In this document: piece after piece, positions 8,860-18,648 of the stretch | How the letters are laid out: each line of letters begins with the position of its first letter | How positions within the stretch are numbered: the first letter of the stretch is position 1 | Origin: Actinoallomurus sp963799975 | GTDB taxonomy: Bacteria; Actinomycetota; Actinomycetes; Streptosporangiales; Streptosporangiaceae | NCBI GenBank assembly: GCA_963799975.1 | Contig: CAWCZF010000006.1 | Location: 992,001 to 1,056,000, forward strand | Length of the DNA: 64,000 nt | Direction of reading: 5' to 3' | Notes under the pieces: generated by a model | Database searches by the model: none | The model's input: the letters and a program-made list of their open reading frames with translations, nothing else | What the model was told of the DNA's origin: nothing | Translations under genes and position numbers: made by a program

Positions 8860-9870
8860 TTGATCCGGACGGAATTCGCCTCGCCCCAAGGCGCGGCCGG
8901 GACGCCGACGCTCGCCGACGTCGCGGCACTCGCCGGAGTCTCGCCCGCGACCGCCTCGCGCGTCATCAACGGCAGTGCTCGTGTCAGTCAGCGTGCCCGC
9001 ACGCAGGTCGAACGCGCCGTCGAGCGGCTCGGTTACGTGCGTAACCGCGCCGCGCCGCACGGCCGCTCGATCGCCGCGGTGATCTGTGAGGACGACTCAC
9101 GCGTGTTCACCGACGACTCGTTCGCCCGGCTGCTCGGCGGCGTACGGCGCGAGCTCGGCGACGAACGCGAACTCGTCGTGATGATCATCGGGAGTGCGGG
9201 CCGCTGGACGACGGTGCCGCGCTACCTCCGCGGCGGCCACGCCGACGGGGTTCTGCTGATCAGCGCGAACGACGCCCCGTGCTCGGCGCTGCGGCAGGCC
9301 GGGATCCCGGTGCTGCTGTGCGGCCGTCCCCTGTGGACCACTCCGCTGCCCTATGTCGGCGCCGACGATCGCGGCGGCGCGCACGCCGCGGTGGACTACC
9401 TCGCCCGGTCCGGCAGACGCGCGATCGGCACCATCGCCGGGCCGCCCGACCGGGCCGCGGGTGTCGACCGGCTCGCCGGCTACCGCGCGGCGATGGCCGA
9501 GAACGGCGCGGCGACGCCCGGCCTGATCACCTACGGCGACCTTCGCCAGGCGTCGGGCGAGCACGCGATGATCCGCCTGCTCGACCGGCGGCCGGACATC
9601 GACGCCGTCCTGGCCGCCTCGGACCAGATGGCCGTCGGCGCGCTGCGCGCGCTGCACCGCACCGGGCGGCGCGTCCCGGACGACGTCGCGGTCGTCGGGT
9701 TCGACGACGCACCGATCGCCGGCCGCGTACGGCCGCGGCTCACGACGGTCCGCCGGCCCATCGAGGAGATGGGCGCGCGGATGGCACGCGAGCTGCTCGG
9801 CCGGATCGGCGGAGCGCCCGACCGCAATGTCGTCCTCGACACCAAGTTGATCATTCGCGATTCCGCGTGA
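8860..9870 (+). CDS. LacI-family cellulase regulator, CebR/CelR-like
   Basis: The TTG at 8860 is chosen because GAAGGGAG ends eight bases before it and it gives a normal LacI N-terminus. Residues 16-62 form the LacI helix-turn-helix and hinge (TLADVAALAGVSPATASRVINGS, then LGYVRN). The rest is the periplasmic-binding-like effector and dimerisation domain, with VLAASDQMAVGAL and VVGFDDAPIAG in the expected places; total 336 residues, the family norm. The perfect operator upstream and four cellulase genes 50 bases downstream strongly suggest a cellobiose-responsive repressor controlling itself and the cellulase locus. The recognition helix VSPATASRVING is compatible with the TGGGAGCGCTCCCA class. 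Confidence 0.9.
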   Translation: MIRTEFASPQGAAGTPTLADVAALAGVSPATASRVINGSARVSQRARTQVERAVERLGYVRNRAAPHGRSIAAVICEDDSRVFTDDSFARLLGGVRRELGDERELVVMIIGSAGRWTTVPRYLRGGHADGVLLISANDAPCSALRQAGIPVLLCGRPLWTTPLPYVGADDRGGAHAAVDYLARSGRRAIGTIAGPPDRAAGVDRLAGYRAAMAENGAATPGLITYGDLRQASGEHAMIRLLDRRPDIDAVLAASDQMAVGALRALHRTGRRVPDDVAVVGFDDAPIAGRVRPRLTTVRRPIEEMGARMARELLGRIGGAPDRNVVLDTKLIIRDSA

Positions 9871-9920
9871 CCCGGCCCGCCCAGAGGGCCGGGCGACTCC
9901 CCGCCAGGAGGAAACGTCCC

Positions 9921-12857
9921 ATGAGAAGACGGCCACGATGGCGACCGCTGCTGGTCGCCCTGTCGCTGCTGACCGGCACACTGGTCGCCGGCCACAGCGG
10001 CGCCAACGCCGCCGACGTCCAGTGCAAGGTCGACTACACGGCCAACGACTGGGGGTCCGGCTTCACCGCCAACCTCACCCTGACCAACCTCGGCCCGGCG
10101 CATCAACGGCTGGACGCTGAAGTACTCCTACGCCGGAAACCAGCAGCTCACCCAGGGCTGGAGCGGCAACTGGACCCAGTCCGGCAAGGACGTCACGGTC
10201 ACCAACGCGTCCTGGAACGGCACGCTCGCCACCGGCGCCACGGCCAGCCTCGGCGCCAACTTCACCTACAGCGGCACCAACACCGCGCCGACGTCGTTCA
10301 GCCTCAACGGCACGACCTGCACCGGCGCGCACCAGGCCCCGACCGTCGCGCTGACCAGCCCCGCCGCCGGGCGCGACCTACTCCTCCGGCGCGACCATCC
10401 CGCTCGCCGCCACGGCGACCGCGGCCGACGGCGCGTCGATCAGCAAGGTCGAGTTCTACAGCGACACCACGCTGCTGGGCACCGACACCACCGCCCCGTA
10501 CGCCTTCAGCTGGGCGAACGTGCCCGGCCGGTGACTACTCGCTCTACGCCAAGGCCTACGACGGCCAGGGCGCCACCGCCGAGTCGACGCCCGTCGGCGT
10601 GCACGTCGCCAGCGGGCCTGCGGTCGTCGCCAGTCCCGGCCGCGCTCGCGGTCCAGCAGGGCAAGACCGGGACGTTCGGCGTCAAGCTGTCCGGCCAGCC
10701 GTCGCGCGAACGTGACGGTCACGGTCGCGCGGGCGAGCGGCAACACCGGCCTGACGGTCACCGGCGGCGCGCTCGCTGACCTTCACCCCGGCCAACTGGT
10801 CCACCGCGCAGAACGTCACGGTCACCGCCGACGCCTCCGGTACCGGCGCGGCGCAGTTCACCGCGAAGGCGCCGGGCTACGACACCGCGACGGTCACGGT
10901 GACCGAGACCAAGTCCAACGGCGCGTACGAGGACCGGTTCCTGACCCTCTACAACAAGATCACCGACCCGGCGAACGGCTACTTCTCCAAGGAGGGCATC
11001 CCGTACCACTCGGTCGAGACGCTGATGGTCGAGGCGCCGGACCAGGGCCACGAGACCACCTCCGAGGCGTACAGCTACCTGATCTGGATGCAGGCGATGT
11101 ACGGGAAGGTCACCGGCGACTGGACCAAGTTCAACGGCGCGTGGGCGCTCATGGAGAAGTACATGATCCCCACCCACGCCGACCAGCCCACGAACTCCTT
11201 CTACAACGCGAGCAAGCCGGCGACGTACGCGCCCGAGCACGACCTGCCCGACCAGTACCCCTCGCAGCTCGACACGGGCGTGTCCGTGGGCCAGGACCCG
11301 ATCGCGGGCGAGCTGAAGTCCGCGTACGGCACCGACGACATCTACGGCATGCACTGGCTCCAGGACGTCGACAACGTCTACGGCTACGGCGACACGCCCG
11401 GCGGCGGCTGCGAGAACGGGCCGGCCACGAACGCGCCGTCCTACATCAACAGCTACCAGCGCGGCCCGCAGGAGTCGGTCTGGGAGACGATCCCCCAGCC
11501 GACCTGCGACAAGTTCGCCTACGGCGGCACGAACGGCTACCTGGACCTGTTCGTCAAGGACTCCTCCTACGCCAAGCAGTGGAAGTACACCGACGCGCCG
11601 GACGCCGACGCGCGCGCCATCCAGGCGGCGTACTGGGCCGACACGTGGGCCAAGGCGCAGGGCAAGGGCGCGGACGTGTCCGCGACCGTGGCCAAGGCCG
11701 GGAAGATGGGCGACTACCTGCGCTACTCCTTCTTCGACAAGTACTTCAAGAAGATCGGCAACTGCACGAGCCCGAGCTGCCCGGCCGGCACCGGCAAGGA
11801 CAGCGAGCACTACCTGCTGTCCTGGTACTACGCCTGGGGCGGCGCGACCGACACCAGCGCGGGCTGGGCCTGGCGCATCGGCGACGGCGCGTCGCACTCG
11901 GGCTACCAGAACCCGCTGGCCGCGTACGCCCTGCGCCAACGACACGGCCATGCAGCCCAAGTCGGCCACCGGCGTGGACGACTGGAAGAAGAGCCTCCAG
12001 CGGCAGCTGGAGTTCTACCGGTGGCTCCAGTCCTCCGAGGGCGCCATCGCGGGCGGCGCGACCAACAGCTGGGGCGGCGCGTACGCCACCCCGCCGGCCG
12101 GCGACTCCACCTTCTACGGCATGGCCTACGACTGGCAGCCGGTCTACCACGACCCGCCGAGCAACCAGTGGTTCGGCTTCCAGGCGTGGTCGATGGAGCG
12201 CGTCGCGGAGTACTACTACGTGACCGGCGACACCGCCGCCAAGACGGTGCTGGACAAGTGGGTCACGTGGGCGACCGCCAACACCACCCTCAACCCGGAC
12301 GGCACCTACCAGATCCCCTCCACGCTGCACTGGAGCGGCCAGCCCGACACCTGGAACGCCGCCAGCCCCGGCGCCAACTCCGGCCTGCACGTCACGATCG
12401 CCGACTACACGAACGACGTCGGCGTGACCGCGGCGTACGCCAAGACGCTGGCCTACTACGGCGCCAAGTCCGGCGACGCGACGGCCAAGTCGACCGCCAA
12501 GGCGCTCCTGGACGACATGTGGAACAAGCGACCAGGACGGCATCGGCGTCTCGGTGCCCGAGACCCGGACCGACTACAACCGCTTCGACGACCAGGCGTA
12601 CAGCACGTCCACTCCCAACCATGACGGCGTGTACGTCCCGCCGGGCTGGACCGGCACGATGCCGAACGGCGACAAGATCGACTCCAGCTCGACCTTCCTG
12701 TCCATCCGGTCCTGGTACAAGCAGGACCCGAGCCTGGTCGAAGGTGCAGAGCTACCTCGACGGCGGCGCGGCACCCACGTTCACCTACCACCGCTTCTGG
12801 GCCCAGTCCGACATCGCGATGGCGATGGCGACGTACGGCCAGCTCTTCGACCAGTGA
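9921..12857 (+). CDS. GH48 cellobiohydrolase with N-terminal CBM2 and Ig-like domains (frameshifted sequence)
   Basis: ATG 9921 follows AGGAGGAAA. A signal peptide ending near NAA is followed by a CBM2 (VQCKVDYTANDWGSGF, later QGWSGNW), an Ig-like domain (PTVALTSPAAGATYS), a second beta-sandwich (ANWSTAQNVTVTA) and the GH48 catalytic module from about base 10920. GHETTSEAYSYLIWMQAMYG holds the predicted catalytic acid Glu. GH48 enzymes are processive cellobiohydrolases acting from reducing ends and are the key exoglucanase of actinomycete cellulose systems. Nine single-base insertions are needed (about 10101, 10371, 10525, 10637, 10705, 10771, 11934, 12529, 12733); removing them gives one intact frame of about 975 residues. 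Either assembly error or a recently inactivated gene. Probably secreted by the Sec route. Confidence 0.85.
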
Positions 12858-12864
12858 TCAAGCC

Positions 12865-12905
12865 GCCCCGGGGGTGCGACGGAGCGCACTGCGCACCCCC
12901 GGGGC
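12865..12905 (+). terminator. Strong hairpin between GH48 and GH12 genes
   Basis: A perfect 14-bp stem (GCCCCGGGGGTGCG at 12865-12878 pairs with 12892-12905) with a 13-base loop begins eight bases after the GH48 stop. No T-run follows, so it may act as an attenuating terminator or as a 3' stabiliser that sets the ratio of GH48 to the downstream enzymes. Confidence 0.6.
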
Positions 12906-12933
12906 CTCCACCCACGCCCAGGAGACGCCCGAC

Positions 12934-14037
12934 ATGGAATCCCCACGAACCCGCTGGGCCCTGCTCGCCGCCGCCGGCGCGCTGCTGCTCGGCCTCGTAC
13001 CGCTCGCCGGCCCGGCGGCCCCGGCGCACGCGGCCACCCGGCTGTGCGGAGCGACGCAGACCACCGCGGTGAACGGCGGCGAGTACGTCGCACAGAACAA
13101 CGTGTGGGGCGCCTCGACCCCGCAGTGCATCAGCGTCGACGGCACCTCGTTCACCGTCGACTCCTCCGGGCACGCCAACGCCACCAACGGCGCGCCCGCC
13201 TCGTACCCGTCGCTGTTCAAGGGCTGCCACTGGGGCCAGTGCACCTCGGGCAGCGGGCTGCCGGTCCAGGTCGGCGCGATGCCCGCGGTGACCAGCAGCT
13301 GGAGCACCACGCAGCCCTCCGCAGGGGCCTACGACGTGGCGTACGACCTCTGGTACGACACTCGTCCCTCCACCACCGCCGACCCGAACGGCGCCGAGGT
13401 GATGATCTGGCTGAACAGCCGCGGCGGCGTACAGCCCGCCGGGTCGCGCATCGCGAGCGGCGTCCAGCTCGGCGGCGCCACCTGGGACGTCTGGTACTCC
13501 CGCATGAACTGGAACTACATCGCCTACGTACGTACGAGCGGCACCACGTCGGTGAGCGGCCTGGACCTGCGCGCGTTCACCCGCGACGCGGTGAGCCGCG
13601 GCTACATCCAGAACTCCTGGTACTTCATCGACGCCGAGGCCGGCTTTGAGATCTGGCAGGGCGGTACGGGCCTGGCCACCGGCGCGTTCTCCGTCACGGT
13701 CGGCGGAGGCGGCGGCACGGAACCCCCGCCGACCGGCGACAAGACGTGTACGGCGGCGCTGCACGTCGACAACGCCTGGCCCGGCGGCTTCACCGCCACC
13801 GTCACCGTGACGAACCGGGGAACCAGCCCGCTCCAGGGCTGGTCCGCCGACTGGGCCTTCCCCGGCGACCAGGCCGTCCAGAACGCCTGGAGCGCCACGG
13901 TCACCCAGAACGGCCGGTCCGTGCATGCCGCCAACGCCGCCTACAACGGCACGGTCGCGCCGGGCGGATCGACGACCTTCGGCTTCCAGGGCACCGGGGC
14001 AGCCCCGGACGCCGCTCCCACCTGCACTCCCGCCTGA
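12934..14037 (+). CDS. GH12 endoglucanase with C-terminal CBM2
   Basis: The 367-residue protein has a signal peptide ending at AHA, a GH12 catalytic domain (about residues 35-250), a Gly/Pro linker with TEPPP and a C-terminal CBM2 (TAALHVDNAWPGGF, later QGWSADWAF). The two catalytic Glu are visible: E155 in NGAEVMIWL and E239 in GFEIWQGG, the classical GH12 nucleophile and acid/base motifs. GH12 enzymes cut internal beta-1,4 bonds of amorphous cellulose and some xyloglucan. The start ATG has CAGGAG nine bases upstream. No frameshift here, unlike both neighbours. Confidence 0.93.
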   Translation: MESPRTRWALLAAAGALLLGLVPLAGPAAPAHAATRLCGATQTTAVNGGEYVAQNNVWGASTPQCISVDGTSFTVDSSGHANATNGAPASYPSLFKGCHWGQCTSGSGLPVQVGAMPAVTSSWSTTQPSAGAYDVAYDLWYDTRPSTTADPNGAEVMIWLNSRGGVQPAGSRIASGVQLGGATWDVWYSRMNWNYIAYVRTSGTTSVSGLDLRAFTRDAVSRGYIQNSWYFIDAEAGFEIWQGGTGLATGAFSVTVGGGGGTEPPPTGDKTCTAALHVDNAWPGGFTATVTVTNRGTSPLQGWSADWAFPGDQAVQNAWSATVTQNGRSVHAANAAYNGTVAPGGSTTFGFQGTGAAPDAAPTCTPA

Positions 14038-14056
14038 CCCCTGCCCCATTCCCCCA

Positions 14057-14082
14057 CGGGGGCGCTCCCCGAGGCGCTCCCG
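14057..14082 (+). promoter_or_regulatory. Two degenerate CebR-like half-palindromes upstream of GH6
   Basis: Between the GH12 stop and the GH6 start lie CGGGGGCGCTCCCC (14057-14070; 11 of 14 bases match TGGGAGCGCTCCCA) and a weaker copy containing GGCGCTCCC (14069-14082; 9 of 14). They share the GCGCTCCC half-site. They could be weak secondary operators for the LacI protein giving GH6 its own control, or chance in GC-rich DNA. Confidence 0.35.
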
Positions 14083-14107
14083 AATGTCCTGAGGAGGACG
14101 CATCCGA

Positions 14108-15824
14108 ATGAAGGTCAATCTCAGCCGCGGCGCACCGCCGCGGGCGAGCCGGGTGGTGCTGGCGCTGGCCGCCGTACTGCTGGGCGTCGTGTCGACGATC
14201 GCCGCGATCGGCACGGCGCGCGCGGCGGCCGGCTGCAAGGTCGCCTACTCCGTCAACCAGTGGGACACCGGCTTCACCGCGAACCTGACCATCACCAACC
14301 TCGGCGACCCGATCACCGCCTGGACCCTTGAATGGGACTTCGCGGGCAACCAGCAGGTCACCCAGGGCTGGAGCGGCGACTTCACCCAGTCCGCCAAGCA
14401 CGTGACGGTGAAGAACGCCACGTGGAACGGCGGTCTCGCGTCCGGGCGCGTCGACCTCGCTCGGCTTCAACGCCAGTTACTCCGGCACCAACGCCGCGCC
14501 CGCGTCGTTCAAACTGAACGGCGCGACCTGCACCGGCGGCACGTCCGACCCGACGCCCACCCCGACCCCGACGCCCACGCCGCCCGGTGGCGGAAGCCAC
14601 GCCGACAACCCGTACGCCGGCGGCAAGGGTTACGTGAACCCCGAGTGGTCCACCCAGGCACGGTCCGACGGCGGCAGCGCGATCGCGAACCAGCCCACCG
14701 CGGTGTGGCTGGACCGGATCGCCGCGATCAACGGCGCGAACGGCGGGATGGGCCTGCGCGCCCACCTCGACGCGGCGCTCGCCCAGGGCGCGAGCGTACG
14801 CGCAGTTCGTCATCTACGACCTGCCCGGCCGTGACTGCTCCGCGCTCGCCTCCAACGGCGAACTCGGCCCGACGGACCTCGGCCGGTACGAGACCGAGTA
14901 CATCGACCCGATCGCCGCGATCATGGGCGACACCAAGTACTCCAAGATCAACATCGTCGCGATCATCGAGCCGGACTCGCTGCCGAACCTCGTCACCAAC
15001 ACGGGCGGCCAAACCGGCTCCACGCCGCAGTGCGACACGATGCAGCCAGAACGGCAACTACGTGAAGGGCGTCCAGTACGCGCTGAACAAGCTGCACGCG
15101 ATCTCCAACGTCTACAACTACATCGACGCCGCCCACCACGGCTGGCTCGGCTGGGACAGCAACTTCGGCCCCTCCGCGACGCTGCTCGCCAACACCGCCA
15201 AGGGCACCACGGCCGGCGTCGACCAGCGTCGACGGCTTCATCACCAACACCGCCAACTACTCGGCGCTGACCGAGCCGTACGTCCCGGTCAACGACCAGA
15301 CCCGCCCGTCCAAGTGGATCGACTGGAACCATTACGTCGACGAGTCCACCTTCGCCACCGCGTTCCGCAACCAGCTCGTCGCCGACGGCTTCGCCTCCAA
15401 CATCGGCATGCTGATCGACACCTCGCGCAACGGCTGGGGCGGCCCGAACCGGCCCACCAAGGCGAGCACGTCCACCGACCTCGACACGTTCGTCAACGCC
15501 TCGCGCGTCGACCGCCGCCCGCACGCCGGCGACTGGTGCAACCAGTCCGGCGCCGGCATCGGCGAGCGCCCGAAGGCGGCACCGGCCGCCGGCATCGACG
15601 CGTACGTCTGGGTGAAGCCCCCGGGCGAGTCCGACGGCTCGAGCACGGCCATCCCGAACGACGAGGGCAAGGGCTTCGACCGGATGTGCGACCCGACCTA
15701 CGGCGGCAACGCGCGTAACGGCAACAGCCCGTCCGGCGCGCTGCCGAACTCCCCGCTGTCCGGCCACTGGTTCTCCGCGCAGTTCCACCAGCTCCTGCAG
15801 AACGCCTACCCGCCGCTCTCCTAG
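14108..15824 (+). CDS. GH6 cellobiohydrolase with N-terminal CBM2 (frameshifted sequence)
   Basis: The protein has a signal peptide ending near ARAAA, a CBM2 (CKVAYSVNQWDTGF, QGWSGDF), a Thr-Pro linker and a GH6 catalytic domain. GH6 hallmarks are YDLPGRDCSALASNGE, IIEPDSLPN, the family block IDTSRNGWGG and WVKPPGESDG near the C-terminus. GH6 cellobiohydrolases attack from non-reducing ends by inversion, complementing GH48. Four single-base insertions (about 14445, 14799, 15046, 15220) break the frame; removing them gives about 570 residues in one frame. A CTGAGGAGG ribosome site precedes the ATG. Part of the cellulase operon. Confidence 0.85.
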
Positions 15825-15835
15825 CACACGCCCGT

Positions 15836-15870
15836 ACGGGCGGGGGACGCATCACGCGTCCCCCGCCCGT
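15836..15870 (+). terminator. Strong hairpin between GH6 and GH5 genes
   Basis: A perfect 15-bp stem (ACGGGCGGGGGACGC at 15836-15850 pairs with 15856-15870) with a five-base loop lies 12 bases after the GH6 stop and 23 bases before the GH5 start. No U-tract follows. It is a likely terminator or transcript-stabilising element inside the operon, analogous to the hairpin after GH48. Confidence 0.65.
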
Positions 15871-15892
15871 CGTCGGCGTCGGAAAGGTTCCG

Positions 15893-17389
15893 ATGAACCC
15901 GCAGCTCAGACGCTTTCCCGTGGTGGGTGCGCTGCTGGCCCTGGCACTCGCGCTGGCCCTGCTCGCCGTCCCGTACGGCGCGCGGCCCGCGCACGCCGCC
16001 GCCACCGGCTACTGGCACACCAGCGGCCGCCAGATCCTCGACTCACAGAACCAGCCCGTCCGGATGACCGGCGTCAACTGGTTCGGCTCCGAGACCGCCA
16101 ACTACACCCCGCACGGCCTGTGGACCCGCAACTACAAGGACATGCTCGACCAGATCAAGAGCCTGAAGTACAACACCCTGCGGGTGCCGTACTCCAACCA
16201 GCTCTTCGACTCCGGCTCGACGCCCAACAGCATCGACCTGAACAAGAACCCGGACCTGGCCGGGCTGACCGGCCTCCAGGTCCTCGACAAGATCATCGGG
16301 TACGCGGGCCAGATCGGGCTGAAGGTGATCCTCGACCGGCACCGGCCCGACTCCGGGGCCCAGTCCGCGCTCTGGTACACCAGCGCGTATCCGGAGTCCC
16401 GGTGGATCTCGGACTGGCAGATGCTCGCCCGCCACTACGCCGGCAACACGACCGTGGTCGGCGCGGACCTGCACAACGAGCCGCACTCCCCGGCGTGCTG
16501 GGGCTGCGGCGACCAGACGAAGGACTGGCGGCTCGCCGCCGAGCGCGCCGGCAACGCCGTCCTGGCCATCGAGCCGGACTGGCTCATCATCGTCGAGGGC
16601 ATCGACTCCTACAACGGCGACGGCTACTGGTGGGGCGGCAACCTCCAGGGCGCGGCGTCGGCTCCCGTACGCCTGAACGTGCCGAACCGGCTGGTCTACT
16701 CCGCGCACGACTACGCCACGTCGGTCTATCCACAGCCGTGGTTCTCCGACCCGAGCTTCCCGAACAACCTGGCCGGCATCTGGGACAAGAACTGGGGCTA
16801 CCTCTACAAGAACAACGTCGCGCCGGTGCTGCTGGGCGAGTTCGGCACCACGCTCACCGACCCGCGCGACCAGACCTGGCTGCGGACGCTGCTCGCCTAC
16901 CTCGGCAAGGGCGCCGGCGGGATCACCTTCACCTTCTGGTCGTGGAACCCCGACTCCGGCGACACGGGCGGCATCCTCAACGACGACTGGACCACGGTCA
17001 ACACGGCCAAACAGGCCTACCTCGACCCGTACCTGATCCCCGCGGACGGCGGCGGCACGGAGCCTCCGCCGCCGCCTCCGGCGTCCTGCAAGGTCGCCTA
17101 CACCGTGCAGAGCGACTGGGGGAGCGGCTTCACCGGGCAGGTCACCGTGACCAACACCGGCTCGGCGCCGCTGACCGGCTGGACGCTGGCGTTCGCCTTC
17201 CCCGGCGACCAGAAGATCAGCCAGGGCTGGAGCGCCACCTGGACCCAGACCGGGAAGAACGTCACCGCCAAGAGCCTGGACTGGAACGGGACGCTCGCGC
17301 CCGGCTCGGGGACGAGCATCGGCTTCAACGCGAACGGCGCGTCCGCGACGCCGTCCGCCTTCACCCTCAACGGAGCGGCCTGTTCCTGA
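15893..17389 (+). CDS. GH5 endoglucanase with C-terminal CBM2
   Basis: This 498-residue protein is intact. A signal peptide is followed by a GH5 catalytic domain beginning GYWHTSGRQILDSQNQPVR, with VNWFGSET, the acid/base E196 in DLHNEPH and the nucleophile E316 in LLGEFGTT. A TEPPPPPP linker and a C-terminal CBM2 (CKVAYTVQSDWGSGF, QGWSATW) follow. GH5 enzymes of this type are retaining endoglucanases. With GH48, GH6 and GH12 it gives a set that attacks both chain ends and internal bonds. GGAAAGG precedes the ATG. Last gene of the cellulase locus; no cellobiose ABC transporter or lytic polysaccharide monooxygenase is in the window. Confidence 0.93.
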   Translation: MNPQLRRFPVVGALLALALALALLAVPYGARPAHAAATGYWHTSGRQILDSQNQPVRMTGVNWFGSETANYTPHGLWTRNYKDMLDQIKSLKYNTLRVPYSNQLFDSGSTPNSIDLNKNPDLAGLTGLQVLDKIIGYAGQIGLKVILDRHRPDSGAQSALWYTSAYPESRWISDWQMLARHYAGNTTVVGADLHNEPHSPACWGCGDQTKDWRLAAERAGNAVLAIEPDWLIIVEGIDSYNGDGYWWGGNLQGAASAPVRLNVPNRLVYSAHDYATSVYPQPWFSDPSFPNNLAGIWDKNWGYLYKNNVAPVLLGEFGTTLTDPRDQTWLRTLLAYLGKGAGGITFTFWSWNPDSGDTGGILNDDWTTVNTAKQAYLDPYLIPADGGGTEPPPPPPASCKVAYTVQSDWGSGFTGQVTVTNTGSAPLTGWTLAFAFPGDQKISQGWSATWTQTGKNVTAKSLDWNGTLAPGSGTSIGFNANGASATPSAFTLNGAACS

Positions 17390-17498
17390 GGCGGACCTCA
17401 TTGCGGGAAATAGGAGGATAAAAGGCGTCAAGGGATACGTTACATCTACGTCGGGCGGATGATGTCGTGCGCTTATTGTGGCGGTAAAATATGAAGTC

Positions 17499-17933
17499 AT
17501 GGCCGAGACCACTGATTCATTGCGAACCCAGTGTTTCGTATGGGCGCAGGACCGGTTCACCGGGGTTTATGCCAACCGATATGGCGCCATCATCGTGCCC
17601 TTCGAGAAGACCGTCGTATTCGTCGAGGTGACCGACGGCCTCGGCGGTGGGAGCCGGGTCAACGTGCGCGCGCCGGTGCTCGTTGACCTCGGCCTCACCC
17701 CCGACGTCACCCGGCACGTCGCGGTCAACGGAGGCAACTTCCTCTTCGGCGCGCTGAGCTTCTTCACCGAGGGCGAGGCCGAGGCGGCGACACTGGAGTT
17801 CGACTACTCCCTGTTCGGGGAGACGGTGAACGAGGCCGTCCTGGCCGACACCGTACGGCTCGTCATGGGCAGCGCCACGAAGATCCAGGAGGATCTGCGC
17901 CCCCGCTTCGGCGGCCGCTCGATCCTCGACTGA
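17499..17933 (+). CDS. YbjN/CesT-like domain protein, unknown function
   Basis: The product of about 144 residues has alternating beta strands (VVFVEVTDG, SRVNVRAPVLVDLGL, FLFGALSFF) and a C-terminal helix LADTVRLVMGSATKIQEDLRPRFGG. The ending is typical of actinomycete YbjN-domain proteins, which resemble type III secretion chaperones in fold. Function is unknown. An in-frame GTG at 17478 would add seven residues; neither start has a strong ribosome binding site, so the N-terminus is uncertain. The upstream 100 bases are AT-richer than the surroundings and probably hold its promoter. Confidence 0.65.
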   Translation: MAETTDSLRTQCFVWAQDRFTGVYANRYGAIIVPFEKTVVFVEVTDGLGGGSRVNVRAPVLVDLGLTPDVTRHVAVNGGNFLFGALSFFTEGEAEAATLEFDYSLFGETVNEAVLADTVRLVMGSATKIQEDLRPRFGGRSILD

Positions 17934-17993
17934 GCCCGTGCCGGCGGACAGGTGAAAGTGCCGCCACTCCGAGAACAGAGGAGGCTTTCGCCA

Positions 17994-18575
17994 TCAACGA
18001 CGTCCGGCCGAATGCAGGTCGGCGATCGAGCGTCGGTACCGGTCCGGCTGCCGAGGTGCCGGGGTTCGTCCGATGGCCACCATGGACAGGATCTGCCAGC
18101 CGGGCTCGACCCGCAGGCTGCTGGTGAGCGCGTCGAGGTCGAAGGCACGGAACTGCCGGCAGACCAGACCCATGGCCTGCGCCTGGAACGTCATGTGAGC
18201 GACCGCCTGCCCCAGGTCATAGTCGGCGAACTCCGAGTACTGCACGTCGCTGTCATCGACGTACCGATGTGCGATGTTGACGACGAGAGCACTGGCGTCC
18301 GGTGCCCACCGGCCGGAGCTCCCGGCAAGATGGCGCACGAGCATGTGGTGCTCCGCGGAACCTCGAAGAGCGATGAAGAAGGCCCACGGTTGCGAGTTGC
18401 CCGCCGAGGGAGCCCACCGCGCGGCCTCGAGCAGCAAGTCGACCTGCGTGGGCACGAGTTCGTGGTCGGAGTCGAAGGTCAGCGGGCTGAACCGCCCTCG
18501 CAACAACGGGTGAAGCCCCGGATCGGCGGCGCCCTCATCGTGACCTGGATCGCTGGGGAACGTCACAGGCCACAA
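17994..18575 (-). CDS. Nitroreductase family protein
   Basis: The 193-residue protein matches the nitroreductase fold: an N-terminal FMN-phosphate segment (RFSPLTF), the signature LLLEAARWAPSAGNSQPWAFFIA, a central VVNIAHRY strand and HMTFQAQAMGL in the dimer-interface helix, ending with QILSMVAIGRTP. Members are FMN-dependent NAD(P)H oxidoreductases acting on nitro compounds, quinones or flavins, or remodelling natural products. The TTG at 18573-18575 is the track-compatible start; an in-frame GTG three codons later is possible. It is separated from the next minus-strand gene by a 13-bp-stem terminator. Confidence 0.85.
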   Translation of the reverse strand: MWPVTFPSDPGHDEGAADPGLHPLLRGRFSPLTFDSDHELVPTQVDLLLEAARWAPSAGNSQPWAFFIALRGSAEHHMLVRHLAGSSGRWAPDASALVVNIAHRYVDDSDVQYSEFADYDLGQAVAHMTFQAQAMGLVCRQFRAFDLDALTSSLRVEPGWQILSMVAIGRTPAPRQPDRYRRSIADLHSAGRR

Positions 18576-18597
18576 GACTAGCCATCACGTGTCTAAG

Positions 18598-18635
18598 GGG
18601 CCCGGCCGCGTCGCCGGCGCCGCGCGGCCGGGCCC
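18598..18635 (-). terminator. Terminator after the secreted NlpC/P60-like gene
   Basis: A perfect 13-bp stem (GGGCCCGGCCGCG at 18598-18610 with 18623-18635) and a 12-base loop lie 14 bases beyond the stop of the minus-strand gene at 18649-19749 and before the nitroreductase start. It probably ends that transcript. Confidence 0.65.
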
Positions 18636-18648
18636 GGAGCCCTGGGGA

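Noticed and set aside
15408..15824. Separate short gene for the GH6 C-terminus
   Set aside because: It is the last frame segment of the frameshifted GH6 gene, carrying its family motifs.
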